In this document: in pieces, positions 1 through 11,263 of the stretch
Position numbering within the stretch: position 1 is the stretch's first letter
Layout: each line of letters starts with the position of its first letter
Source of the DNA: Hygrophila difformis
Lineage: Eukaryota > Streptophyta > Magnoliopsida > Lamiales > Acanthaceae
Length of the DNA: 64,000 nucleotides
Direction: 5' to 3'
NCBI GenBank assembly: GCA_030278955.1
Contig: JAOANR010000015.1
Location: forward strand, 38,100,487 to 38,164,486
The notes under the pieces: model-generated
The model's database searches: none
Told to the model about the DNA's origin: nothing
What the model saw: only the letters and a program-made list of their open reading frames with translations
Translations under genes and position numbers: made by a program

Positions 1-2839
1 GCGGACGACACTATTATTTTTTGTGAAGGTGATGTTGGACAGTTGGTCTGGATCAAGCGGTTGCTATTAGGGGTGGGCACGGTTCGGTTAACCTGAATTT
101 TTCAGGTATTTGTATTTGTATTTGAACCGGGCAAATACGTTATTTCAGTATTTGTATTTGTAACCGGAGTCCTCGGTTAACCGGGAGTTCGGTTTCGATT
201 AGATTTAGCGGTTAAACGATTCGGTTCGAATATTTAAAAATCTATGAAACTCAAAGATTTAAGAAATCAAAACTTGATTATACATTTTAAGAGGGTCGGA
301 AGAGGTTATTACACTCAGAAAAAATATATATATAACTATAGACTCAAATAGTTCTTTTCAATGTAATCAAAATATGTTAGTATATGTAACAAATCTTAGT
401 GTAGAGTTATATTTTAATAATAGGGATTCTGAAAGACAAAAATCAATATAGGCTTATTAATTCTTGTGATATATTTTGATAATTAGCTCTTTAATTTTTT
501 ATATTTGTTTTATTATATACTTAAATATTAAATAAATAGGTATATATATTATCTATATAATTTTATACCATCAAATGTCTATAATATTTACAATATATAT
601 AACTTTTAAAATAAAATAAATATATTCGGTTCGGTTCGGTTAACCGGGAGAAAAAATTAAAGTATTTGTATTTGTATTTGAACCGGACGAATACTGAAAT
701 ATGATATTTGTATTTGCTCCGGGGTCCTCGGTTAACCGGAAATTCGGTTCGATTTCGATTCGATTCAGCGGTTCAACGAATCGGTTCGAATATTTTGCCC
801 ACCCCTAGTTGCTATGTTGTTTGTCACTGGCGACAGGTCTCCGTATTAATTTCAAGAAGAGTAGCATCTATGGTATTAATTGTCCAACAGGGATAGTCAA
901 TGAAGCAGCTGGTGTCCTCGGTTGTGAGGTTGGGTCTTGGCCATTAAAATATTTGGGGATTCCGATCGGCGGTCGTTTTAACGGTTGTGCAATCTGGCAA
1001 CCGATTTTGGAGAGATTGGAGAAAAAGCTTGCCGGATGGAAAGGGAGACTACTCACACAAGCAGGGAGATTATGTCTTATCAAATCCATTTTAAGCTCTC
1101 TTCCAACTTACTTCCTATCCATTTTCAAAGTGCCAAGGACTGTGGCGGATAGACTTGATCTTCTAAAGAGAAAATTTTTTTGGAACGAATGGGAAGGCGT
1201 AAGAAGAATGCACACAATTTGTTGGGATAAGATTTGTCAAAATAGGGATTATGGCGGGCTGAGCATTTGGGATACTAAGCTACTTAATGAGGCTCTTTTA
1301 CTCAAATGGAGGTGGCGTTTCGGTAAGGAGAATGAGCTATGGAAGAGAGTTGTTAATGAAAAATATTATGAAGGCGCATCGCCTCTAGTTCCGGATGCCA
1401 GAAGTTGCCGGTCCATATGGGGGCACATTAGTAGCATATGGGATGATATGAGCTCAAATCATATCAGGGATGGATTATACATTCAAGTCGGGAATGGCCT
1501 GTCCACCCGTTTCTGGCATGATCGCTGGGTGAGAACAGGTAAAACATTGAAGGAGATTTTTCCTAGAATATTTTCTTTGGCCACCAATAGAGATGGGAAG
1601 GTGGCTGAGTTTGGCTCATGGTCAGGATTAGAATGGGGCTGGGAAGTGGGGTTGAGGAGGCGAACTTTTGATTGGGAGAATGAGATTTGGAATGATTTTT
1701 TGGCGGTGATTAACAGTATGAAGCTTAACCGTTTTATGGAGGATAGAGTGGTGTGGCCATTGGAAGGAAATGGGAGATTCACAGCGCGCTCTTGCTGGAA
1801 GGTGTCCCCAGGGGCAGAGCAACATGAGTGGCAATGGTTTTGGCGTCTCATTTGGGGAACTAAAATCCCTATGAAAGTGAAATTGTTTACCTGGAAGGTT
1901 TTTCATAATGCAATTCCAAGTAAGGATGTTCTACATGCAAGAGGATGCTTGCAAGGCTCTGCTGTTTCCTGTATTCTTTGTTCAAGAGATATTGAAACGA
2001 TCGATCACTTATTTTGTACATGCGAATTCAGTTGCTCTCTGTGGTATACTGGTGCAGCTTGGTTTGGGGTAGATTGGGTCATGCCCGGGGAGGTAAAGGT
2101 TTTGTTGGCTAGGTGGATGTGGTCAGATTTTCGAAAAGGGTGGAAGGAGGCTTGGAGGGTCACCGGGCTGGCAATTTTATGGACGGTATGGAAAGTTCGC
2201 AATGAGGCTATCTTCAAAGGGAAGCCAGTGGATAGAAATGCAGCAGTTGAGGAAATAAAATGGAAGTCTCGGCTGTGGTGGAGGGCTGTTTACTCTCAGG
2301 CAGGGTTCGGGTGGAACATTCCAGTGGCTAATGTAATTGATGGTCTGTTTCATTTTGGGAAGGGCGGCAGGAGAGCCCCTCGATGTGGCTTGACATGGAT
2401 TCGTCCGGACAAAGGCTGGTGGAAGATCAACACGGAAGGGTCTTCTCTTGGCAACCCAGGTCCGGCGGGTATTGGAGGTGTTGTCAGGGATGCCGATGGA
2501 CAGGTGCTTTTTGTTTTATCTGAATTCATTGGTTGCACAGACTCTATGGAGGCTGAGATCACAGCTATTAGCCGGGTCTGTCGGGCCCTTATACGCGACC
2601 AAGGTTTTCCTCTACCTAAATTAATCTTTGAATGCGATTCAGTCAATGTTGTAAAATGGGTGGCGGATCAGAGGGAAGTTCCTTGGAGATTTCATGGCCT
2701 GATTGGCCCAATTGTTTCATTGTTACATTGCGCTGGGGATGTGCGTGTTCAGCATGTATTGAGGGAGCGGAATGCTATCGCTGATCAATGGGCAAAAGCT
2801 GGGGCAACAGGGGGCGATAGCATTGAGGAGTGGTATTAA
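1..2839 (+). pseudogene. LINE ORF2: reverse transcriptase C-terminal half, zf-RVT and RNase H, split by a hAT element
   Basis: The ORF2 product of a plant L1-type LINE copies the element's RNA into DNA at the nicked target. Residues encoded at 1-67 give ADDTIIFCEGD, the end of the catalytic RT box. The frame resumes at 809, and the codons on either side match once the insert and one copy of its 8-bp duplication are left out, so the insert alone breaks this half. The 809-2839 segment (676 codons) contains the RT thumb, then a zf-RVT region (about 1840-2045, with CILC and a downstream H-x3-C), then an RNase H domain of the RVT_3 type (about 2416-2790, WWKIN, CDS and NAIAD motifs). The first RNase H acid, normally Asp in NTDGS, is Glu here (codon 2435-2437). 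No other stop is seen in the segment. Confidence 0.85.
68..807. mobile_element. non-autonomous hAT element inserted in the LINE
   Basis: The element begins TAGGGGTGGGCA and ends with its exact reverse complement TGCCCACCCCTA, a perfect 12-bp terminal inverted repeat. It is flanked by an identical 8-bp duplication, GTTGCTAT, at 60-67 and 808-815. Eight-bp duplications and TAGGGGTG ends are typical of hAT elements. There is no transposase. The two end regions (about 75-240 and 625-790) share long direct similarity rich in CGGTTCGGTTAACC and TATTTGTATTTG, with an AT-rich centre, so the element looks internally duplicated. Confidence 0.92.
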
Positions 2840-3865
2840 CCAGAAGAGTTGCTTCCATTGCGGATGGATGAGTCAAGTGGAGATGACAAAAGATGGCTCT
2901 GTGTATGAGGCGCTACTGAATGCCAAGGATGGGCTGAGTGCTCCTAACATTTTCTCTTCTATCTGTTCATTTATTGCAGGTGTAGCTGTTGCTGTAATTG
3001 GTTGCAGTGGTGTCCTGGAACTTCTAAAGAAGCTGCTGTTACATGGTCATCAAGTGTTATCCTGGAATTCTTGCTGTTGCTACGTCATGCCCTTGCTGAT
3101 GTGCCAAGTTTGCTACTGCACTATAGGAGGTTGCCGGTGTATAGTTGTGTGCTACTGTATTATAGGAGGCTGCTGGTTTATCTTTGTTGAGGCCGATGCG
3201 GCTACTGTAGCTGCTATGTGAATCCAAGAAGCTGATTATTGTTAAATGAAGTTCTCAAGCCAACTGTCATATTACCTGGTGAGATCGGTCCTTTAAATTC
3301 TTCAATTGCTTGCATAAGTGTGATTCAATCTAACATCCCGGAACTTGCTACATACTCCATGTCGAGCTAATCATTCGCCCCAATGCCTCGAAAATAAGAT
3401 GGGTTCAGCATTGGTGTTGAACATTAAGAGAAGGGGAGATGTGAGTATGTTGTAAGCTTTTTGGGGGTGTTACTCTGATTCATCACCTGCAAGTTTTCCA
3501 TATCCTGGGGAGCTGTAGTAAGGGGTCGAAGCCGCTGCTTCGGCCTTGGACAAAAAGACAAATATGGGATGCCACCTTGTTGCTGACATTGACAGAATGC
3601 TATGGTCTATGTCGTTCGATGTCGAGGTTTTATGCTTAAATGCTATGGATAGAGGTGTTGCGGTATTGATGTTGGGAGCTATGGATTGAGGAATTGAGGA
3701 ATAGGAGATAGCAGGTTGGTGCACTTGTTAGTCAGAACAATTGGTGCTCAATTTGATTTGCTGTTACCAGTTGCTCGCTTTATCAGTTACATGGGACTCT
3801 TGTATCATGTATGGACCACTTTATTGAATTTGGAATAATAAATCTTTTCCCTAAAAAAAAAAAAA

Positions 3866-4672
3866 TAATTGTGGATGAAGATTTGGCCAAGTACACAAAT
3901 TATATCTTTCAATCTTATGATTACATTCGGAAATATATGAAAGAATTTTAAATTAGTTTTAAAATAGGCTTAATCAGGCTTAAAAACTGACATATTAAAA
4001 ATAAATAGGCCAATCTTAAGCCTATAGAATAAGCCTATCAAAGGTAATAGGCCAGGCTCGGGCCTAAAAAAATCGATGTAGGCTTAGTCCGTTCAAGCCA
4101 AGCCAAAGCCTAGCTCGTCCTAGCCTATTTCCACCCTAATTTCAAATCATTGTATAAACGATGCATACTTGTTAAATTTTAATCAGATTATATTTAAATA
4201 ATTGTATACCAGAAGAATAGCTAGGAATAAACTGAATAAACATGTGCATTTATGTTAAATTGACAATTTCATTCTAGTAATTACAATCCAGTTACTGATC
4301 AAAGATAGAGTATTTTTAGACTGACGTGTCGCAATGATTAAGTGGTTAATTATGGGACCATTTGAGAAACGAACGAAAGTAAATTAACCTCCGATGTGAT
4401 TATTTGGGCGAGGATTAGCAAACATATTGGATGGATTAAGTGAAGTGCACAATTATGATAAGGTGTGGAATTTCGTTTTGAAGGTCCCGAATTTCAAAAT
4501 TATTGTAATGAACCTATATAAAATATTCTTTTTTTAAATAAAAAAAGGAAAACTCAATAATTTGGGGGTATTTTTTAAATTTCGGTCAAATATTCAAGAA
4601 ATATTTTTGTGAAAATTTTACAAATGGTATTAATGTGAAATTTCTAAGGTCCCAAATTTTCAATTCGGCAAT
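3866..4672. other. intergenic sequence with a decayed hAT-like repeat
   Basis: No gene is seen. The part from about 3960 to 4138 repeats TAGGCTTA/AAGCCTA-type words in both orientations and ends in GCCTATTTCCACCCTAA, which resembles the end of a hAT-type MITE (TTAGGGTGGAAATAGGC). The opposite end could not be found, so this is probably a truncated copy. The rest is AT-rich and featureless. Confidence 0.35.
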
Positions 4673-4741
4673 AACAGTGTTTACATATCTACCGGAAAAA
4701 AGAAAAAAAAAAAAAAAAAAAAAAAAAACAGTGTTTACATA
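4673..4741 (+). mobile_element. minimal retroposition: poly(A) insert with 15-bp target duplication
   Basis: The 15-mer AACAGTGTTTACATA occurs at 4673-4687 and again, unchanged, at 4727-4741. Between the copies are only TCTACCGG and an almost pure A-run (4688-4726). This has the anatomy of target-primed reverse transcription: a target duplication around an extremely 5'-truncated LINE or SINE tail. The body is too short to assign to a family. Confidence 0.7.
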
Positions 4742-5231
4742 CAATTTTAAACGCGATATTATTTGATTTCTCCAATAATAGAGGGATGGGATGGATAAGG
4801 ATGAATGAAGAGAGACGTGGTGGTGGTGGATCGATTTAGATGCATTTGGTTTCTTGTCCTTTTTGTCCTTTCTTTTCCGTCATTGTCTGCATAGCCCATT
4901 TAAAAACACGTGCTTCGTACGTTGTTGGTCCAGACTACAGAAGGGTCCCCTCCTTGCTATCCAATATCTGCGTTCAAAAAGGAATCTCCTTTCGCAGAGC
5001 AGATTTACACAGAATATTAACTGCACTATCTTACTCATGATTTAAAACATAATTATAATGCATAATTTTCTTAATCATAAAACTATATAGTACTTAATTT
5101 TTTAGCAATATGTTCATAATATGTATGTTATGCATTTAATTTATTAGTAAATGCTAAGACCCCATTTTATTGCACTTATTATAACATCTTAAGAGGCTAA
5201 TAAGATGCGAAAAATGTTATCGAGTGGGACC
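4742..5231. other. intergenic block with a second copy near 14-15 kb
   Basis: No convincing gene. The stretch around 4900-5030 (GTTGTTGGTCCAGACTA... and GCAGAGCAGATTTACACA) is similar to 14060-14110 and 15000-15040. This suggests the segment took part in the local duplications that also multiplied the cysteine-rich peptide gene. Short ORFs here are not conserved between the copies. Confidence 0.45.
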
Positions 5232-5244
5232 TAATTAAGTTTAA

Positions 5245-7810
5245 TTGGATATTGACAAATGCTTAATCACAGTCTAACATGAAAAATGAGTATATAGTTA
5301 ATGTTATTAATTAATGGTCTAATTGAAATAAGGTGGAGAATTGGGATTTGGTGGCAGTCGTACAAGGGAGGAATTGATGCAAATATGGAATGCATAAACA
5401 GTGACTTTCCAGGGAGGATTGGCCAGCAGTTGGGAAGAATAGTGAGAAAGCCGAGAGGTGAAATGTTTTGGGAAAACCCCGAAAAGGATTGGTGGAAAGT
5501 AAACACAGATGGGTCATCCTTGGGGAACCCGGGGCCTTCTGGGATCGGTGGAGAAGTGAGAAACGATGAGGGGGAAACTTTGTTTATCCTATCAGAATAT
5601 ATTGGATGCACAGATTCCACTGAAAGCGGAGGTGGTGGCTGTTAGTAGAGTCTGTTCGGCCTTAATAAGAGATCAAGGTTTTCCATTGCCTAAACTGATT
5701 TTTGAGTGCGACTCAGCTAATGTTGTTAGGTGGTTGAAGGATCCTAAAAACTTCCATTGGAGGTTGTCTAAATGGTTGGTGAATATAATGGCAATCATTA
5801 ACTGCTGTGGGGAGGTTAGATTTGAGCATATATTTCGAGAGAAAAATGAGCTTGCAGATCAGCTTGCTAAAAAGGGAGCAGAAGGTGGAGAACGGGTTGA
5901 GATGTGGAGTGTAATATAAGATAACATTGGGAGAGGGTGTAAGTGGATGCCTGTGGTCGGGAGTTTTTGTTGGCTGACTCTGGAAGGTAGTTGGCGGGTA
6001 GACAGGAGGGGAGTGTAAGTTGAGTTGATCTTGGCTGCTGATTATGGTGTTAAAAAAAAAAAGGAAAAAAAAAAAGTAGGTGGTGCGAAGGGAGAGGGCT
6101 GGACGAAGGGTGCAGTGTTGAATGGTGACAGAAAACGCAGTTTTATTTCTTTTTTGCAGGTTGTTGCGGACGAGGCCGATTTGAGGAAGATGTTGATGGC
6201 ACATTGTTGTGGTTTGTGGAAGAAGCGGTTGATGGTACATTGCTTGAAAACGTAGTTGATGCCGTAACGAGCGCTGCCAGGAGGAGTAAGTGAGTTGAAG
6301 CAACTGGGTAACACTTTGTTGCGGGTGCAAGATACTCTCGGAAAGAATGATGAAACTGCGCAGGGAGCATACTTTGTTTCTGTTAAACCGGTGAGCTCGA
6401 AGCTATTCAATCTCTTTGACATATGTATGAGTGGGGCTGCCTGACACTATGAACTTGTTATTTAATACACGTCTGAACCTGCATTTGTTCCATCTAAATG
6501 CAACGAATAAGTTAGGGCCATAGTGGGAAACATTTCGGAAACCTTTAATCCCAACTTCGTCTTCTATTCCCTGGTGAGCCAAGTGTTTGAGCCTAACAGA
6601 CATCTTTTTTGAGCCTACCGTTGTGTCTACTGATCTGTGTCCAGACCACTATTGTTATATCCTCTCAGCATACGCCCGCCTTATGAAACCTGAACCAATA
6701 TTATACCTTTAGCCATAAATAGACAAACTACTTGCACCTTGGGGAAAGTGGGAACTGCCTGGTTATGTCTTACGTGCAAAATTCTAGTTTTATAGTAAAC
6801 ATCGGTGATGGAAAATTGGGAATTGGATCCTCTGTAAAATTGGACAGGTGAATTACCAATTGGAAGAAAATGGGAGGGTAATAATGGGTGTCTGATGAAA
6901 AAAAAAAAAAGAAAAAAGAAAAAAAAAAGAAGAAAGAAAAAAAAAACTATTTAATATAAAAAAAAAAAGAAGAGAAGGGGGGATTTGAAAAGTGTGGGGA
7001 TTTCGGTTTTCATAAGTGTGGATTGGGTAAAGGGCTGTTTTGTTGAAAGTGCATCACGAAAGATGGGGATCAAAGTTTGTGTTTTATACCTATGGTCCTG
7101 TTGATTTGTGTATTATGGTGGGGTTATTACTTTGTTGGGTTTGTTGATGAACAGTAGGAATCGAGTCTTGGCGTAAGCATAGTCAGTTAGTTCCCTCCTT
7201 TCTCTCCCCCATCTGGACATTCAATTACTCAATCCAAATGCTTTGTGTTCCCCTGCTATATTCCTTTGCTTGGCCCTATCTTTGTTTCTTTTGGTTGCAT
7301 TGGTTTTGAACAATATGCAGGGGAGATGTGTAGAAAGTAACAAGTTTTTAAAGGTCAATGTGGCACACTACATGTGAGCTTTGAATACTGAGACCAGGAA
7401 ACGTAGAGGATGGATAAGTCACAGAAAAAGGGACCAGTTTGGGGTGCGGGATTAGAGCCGAGAAAAGAAAATGTCGATGCCTATTGTATGGGACGCTGTT
7501 ATCAAGTTATGATGTTGCTCCATGGCGCGGAATAACAAATAATGGGCTACTAAAGGTGTTTATGGAGGTGGTATACAGGAATGGTGTTGTCCGAATTACT
7601 TTGGCAGGTTCTGTCGAGTGGGTATGAACTGGTTGATATATTTTGCTCCTCCATCTTGATTTATTTTTGCCTTGTTCCGATTGAATAGTAAGTCTTGTGG
7701 AGATGTAGTCCGGTAGAATCTTTGTTGTATGGACATAACCTCGTTGGTGTGGAGGCTCCTTGCCTTAGTTTTTGGGAATAAAAGGTGACATTACTCTCAA
7801 AAAAAAAAAA
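5245..7810 (+). mobile_element. 5'-truncated LINE, same type as the first
   Basis: Coding similarity to the first LINE starts near 5270 and runs through the RNase H domain to 5919. A roughly 1.9-kb 3' region follows and ends in an A-run at 7799-7810 after GGAATAAAAGG. The 13-mer TAATTAAGTTTAA is found just upstream (5232-5244) and just after the tail (7816-7828), a likely target duplication, although five bases separate it from the tail. A-rich tracts at 6048-6076 and 6899-6972 lie in the 3' region; their origin is unclear. Confidence 0.75.
5300..5919 (+). pseudogene. LINE ORF2 C-terminal fragment (RNase H), frameshifted
   Basis: Only the end of ORF2 remains. Motifs are IWWQSYKGG, then WWKVNTDGSSLGNPGP (start of an RVT_3 RNase H domain, keeping the catalytic Asp that the first LINE has changed to Glu), ECDSANVVRW and ELADQLAKKGAEGG. 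The reading frame switches at 5623-5625, where one extra A in an A-run separates GCTDST from AEVVAVSRV; the first LINE has an uninterrupted frame at this place. The stop is at 5917-5919. The protein is not functional, since RT is missing and the frame is broken. Confidence 0.85.
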
Positions 7811-8057
7811 TTGTATAATTAAGTTTAAAAGGACTAAATGTGTCATAATTGAAAAAATTCTTGATCGAGCATACATAAGCAATAATTTGGGTTAACGCAA
7901 TACAAATATATTTTGTAGTTAGTAAAAAAAAATAGAAGACTAGCTAAGTGCTACAATGAATAGTAAAAAAAATCAAAACGTAACCTTTAAAAAAAATGAA
8001 GGAAATATAAAGTATTTTTTTGAAGCATTTGCAGTTCTTCAAATAGTTAAAAAGATA

Positions 8058-8316
8058 CTCCCTCCGTTTTTTTTGTTAACTGCTGTTGACTAATGGGTAC
8101 TGTTCACTTATATACTTTGACTTAAAGTTTTCTCATGGTTATACAAGTTAAAATATAACCAAGTGTAATCTTGTTAGATTCGTCTCGTCTTGTAGATTTT
8201 AATTATCGAACTTTTAGAATTTTTACATGTAACGAATTTGAATTATTAATGGTTTAAAATGTGCATTGGACTGCGTGCTGAGTGGGTCTGTAACTATCTT
8301 TAAAAAGCGGAGGAAG
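8058..8316. mobile_element. Stowaway-type MITE (Tc1/mariner)
   Basis: The left end CTCCCTCCGTTTTT and the reverse complement of the right end (CTTCCTCCGC) form the usual Stowaway terminal repeat, flanked by TA at 8056-8057 and 8317-8318. Internal words (TTAGATTCGTCTCGTCTTGTAG and GCATTGGACTGCGTG, shown separately here) recur in the elements at 22450 and 23817, which marks a local family. It is non-coding. Confidence 0.85.
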
Positions 8317-8318
8317 TA

Positions 8319-9180
8319 CTATATATTAAATGAGAATGTAGCTTCGAAACTCACAAAAGATACTAAGATACGAAATTTAGAAATTTGTGTAAAGAACGGG
8401 GTTATTTATTTTCGCAGAGAAACTAAAATTCTAAAAAGTTGTTTACAAAACAAATTCTTCTACTTGTTTGTATTAGTGAAAGAATTTAGGGATGAATTTC
8501 AAATCTCCCCCTACATTTAAGCTAATTCAAGGCGTGAATTTCAAATCTCTCTTAAAATGAGAAGATAAGAAATTGTTTCTCCAAATCCTTTATGAAATTG
8601 AAATGTATCCATCCAAATGCAAATTTATTTATTTTTTGGGTAGTAAACTATTATATAAACTTCAAACTTTTTTGCAGCTCATAATTCTTAAAGTTTGTAC
8701 TTTCGGGAGAACCTTACCTTACCTTTAATTTGAATGTAGTCAACATAAAAAAATACATAATGCCAAACTATATATGTATGTAAATCTATGCACTGATTTC
8801 CTATTCTTTTGTGGCATCTGTTATAACAACAATATTTGTTGATGATCATCTTCATCTTTGTATCTCCAATTATTTCAAATGACACTTGTTTTAACACAAA
8901 TTTTTAGCACCATTTATTTTGTTGTCATGTTTATATATCCTGTTGTAGTTTGCTTTATAAGTTATATTAATAATGATTAAGTCATTACTACTATAAAACA
9001 AGACTCAAGAGCAAAGACACATAAAACATTAAAGGATGACATTGACATACAAGATGAGAACACAAAAGAGGTACAACATGCATGCATGCATCCTCCTAAC
9101 AAGAAGGATTTGCATTTATTATGACACGGCTACGAACAAACCCATCAGCAACAATACATTCAAGTATATATAGGTTTGAA
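8319..9180. other. 3' flank of peptide gene A, duplicated elsewhere
   Basis: No gene. From about 8700 to 9000 the sequence matches 15420-15760 in order (for example CTTTAATTTGAATGTAGTCA and TTTAGCACCATTT), and a piece of it recurs near 24170-24215. It is therefore part of the repeat unit carrying the cysteine-rich peptide genes. Confidence 0.6.
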
Positions 9181-9220
9181 TCTTATTCAAGATTGCGATT
9201 AACATCCACACATTCGTCGA

Positions 9221-9632
9221 TCAGAAGAGGAGACGGAGGTTGGAGTTGAAAGAACCACCACCAGCACACCTTCCCTGAACAGGAGGCCAAATGAGGGGTG
9301 CAAAACAAGTTCCACAACCAGCCTCGTCGCACTCTTCCTGCTTCCAGCACCTCACTTCCGCACAAGCTTCTTCACTTTTGGTTGCTGCCTCCAGCATTGT
9401 CACTGGTCAAATATAGGCACATAAAGATCATCATTTCCAATGTATCTTTACTACACTTAGTTGCAACAAAATCATTAAATTATGGGACGATCAATGCCAC
9501 ATTATTTTAAATATATAAACTGATGAAATTAGTTACGTTTTAAGAAATGAAATGGAAAATAAATTAAGAGTTATGAAACACACCAGAAGCGACGAGCAAA
9601 GCGAAAGACAAAATGGTGAACTTGTTAGCCAT
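9221..9632 (-). CDS. small secreted knottin-like cysteine-rich peptide, copy A (intact)
   Basis: Two exons on the minus strand: 9632-9584 and 9402-9221, joined across a GT-AG intron of 181 bp (donor GTGTGT, acceptor TTGACCAG). The product is 76 aa. Residues 1-17 (MANKFTILSFALLVASV) form a hydrophobic signal peptide, so export through the ER is expected. The mature part has six cysteines spaced C-x4-C-x5-C-x4-C-x2-C-x12-C (motifs CAEVRCW, ECDEAGCGTC, QGRC). This resembles the knottin spacing of plant metallocarboxypeptidase-inhibitor-like peptides, but I cannot assign a target, so inhibitor or antimicrobial roles are only possibilities. The same exon structure in copies B and C, with conserved cysteines in B, supports a real gene. 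The start is the only ATG ahead of the signal peptide. Confidence 0.82.
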
Positions 9633-9705
9633 ATCTTTTAGACTTTAATTTTTTGAGATTTTTAGTTTGTAGTGAGTGTAGTGATCTCATGCCTAGCATC
9701 CTCAA

Positions 9706-9713
9706 CTTATAGG
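9706..9713 (-). promoter_or_regulatory. TATA box of peptide gene A
   Basis: On the minus strand the sequence reads CCTATAAG followed by TTGAGGATG, about 75 bp ahead of the start codon. The same CCTATAAGTTGAGGATG word stands at the matching place ahead of gene B, so the position is conserved between duplicates. Confidence 0.65.
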
Positions 9714-9922
9714 ACGCGAGGTTTGGCTTCTACTTGGGACATAAAAAAATAAATCAATAAAGTAATATTGGCTTACTAAATTTTGCCCATTTATTACATG
9801 TTTTTATAAAGTTTCTTGCATTTGGTCATAAAAGGTCTTCACTTCGTTTGGATGTTAACTAGATTTGCCATATTTTAGATCATCTCGGACACTCATCAAG
9901 TTCTTACATATAGCACTTTCGT

Positions 9923-10238
9923 GGGAAAAAAACCCATTAAGTCTCATAAGTTTTTTCAAAACCATCCCACAAATATTGAATTAGACGTATCGGTCCCATA
10001 ACTACCACAATCATCACCGAACCCGTCCATGAATCGGTTTTTTCGCTAATCATCGGCGAACTCGTCCCATCACTTTCCTAGTGGAAGGATGGGTTCGGCG
10101 ATGATTAGCGAAAAACAGGGTACATGGACGGGTTCGGCTAAAATTACGGTAGTTATGGGACGGATTCGTCTATTTCGATATTTGTTGGATGGTTTTGGAA
10201 TTTTTTTTAAATAATGGAACGATATGGGCTTTTTTCCC
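9923..10238. mobile_element. foldback MITE with 10-bp target duplication (MULE-type)
   Basis: Ends are GGGAAAAAAACCC and GGGCTTTTTTCCC, and the inverted similarity runs deep into the element (CCGAACCCGTCCATG on the left against CATGGACGGGTTCGG on the right), giving a foldback shape. The flanks GCACTTTCGT (9913-9922) and GCACATTCGT (10239-10248) match at 9 of 10 positions. A 9-11 bp duplication with long inverted repeats is typical of Mutator-like elements. A second, truncated copy lies at 24222-24488. Confidence 0.75.
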
Positions 10239-10248
10239 GCACATTCGT

Positions 10249-11232
10249 GGAACACAATTTGTTTCGTGGATGTAGCAATCCGCATTGCACGCCCTTTCTT
10301 TAATATAATTAAGCTGATTATAATTTCATCCTCCTCATTATCAATAATATTGCCCGTCATTCTAAAAGAAAAACAAAACGAGAAAAAGAAAAAGAAAAAG
10401 AAGGATATTCGAGGAAGATTCGTGGAGCCAAGACCTTGTATGTATGGCTGAAGAACACACGTACAAGTGCATGTGGCGACTTGTGCAGAAAAAATCAAAT
10501 TCAAATCAGTAGTGTCCTTCCTTTGTCGTATTAAAAGCAGGTGGTCCAAAGGGGGTCCCCTTCAATTTGTCTAATACTTATCTTACATTCTTATCCGATA
10601 TGGGGGAATGAAGCTTGAATCAAACGAGGACTTTATCTATACCTCGACCAATCATATGTTATCCAGTGAATGTATATTATTGATGTTTCACCATCACTTG
10701 ACCTTCAAAAAAAACTCTCTCAAGAGCTTCATTAATTTTGTTTTCTTCTCCCTAACTATTTTAATTTTAGTCTCTAACTACTGGAATTTTGTAATGATCG
10801 ATGCTTTGGAGCTCAATTTCACTGCTGTTAAATCGTTTTCAGAGCTTTTAAACGAGTCTTCCAAGTTCCAACTTTTATGAATGAACACGTGATTTCTGAA
10901 ACCTGTTTAATGCTATGCATCGGCCAAAGACTGCCACAAACGGACACATAAACTTAGACAAAAATGTACAGTAGATTTTGACAAGAGTCACAAGCATAAG
11001 ACTATGATCGTGATCCAACCCTACCCAACTTTTCAATATACTGTAATATTAATTTCTCTCTCTTCCATCTACACAATCCACAATCAAATTTAATTTCTAT
11101 ACTAATATCAATAACTCAACCCAACCCAACTCAATTCTAATTTAATTTAATTTTACTTTATTTTTTAAATACATATTGTTTTAACAATTTAATTTAAATT
11201 TAACATCACTAATAATAACTAATAGATACACA

Positions 11233-11263
<31 letters not shown>

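Larger units (their letters stand above)
1..3865 (+). mobile_element. LINE (plant L1-type) 3' portion, entering from left edge
   Basis: A non-LTR retrotransposon read on the plus strand. The window opens inside the reverse transcriptase at the Ala-Asp-Asp of the catalytic box, so the 5' half is off the left edge. The ORF ends at 2839. About 1 kb of 3' UTR follows, ending in AATAA-like signals and an A-run at 3853-3865, the usual poly(A) tail of an L1-type insertion. A hAT element (68-807) interrupts the coding region. The 5' TSD partner lies outside the window, so the full length is unknown. Confidence 0.85.

Noticed and set aside
2772..3221. 149-codon ORF after the LINE ORF
   Set aside because: It overlaps the end of ORF2 in another frame and lies in the 3' UTR without a recognisable domain.
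5713..6330. 205-codon minus-strand ORF opposite LINE 2
   Set aside because: Antisense of the RNase H fragment and an A-rich 3' region; low-complexity His/Pro/Thr composition.
10608..10880. 90-codon plus-strand ORF
   Set aside because: The flanking unit is duplicated near 23150-23340 but the frame is not kept there.
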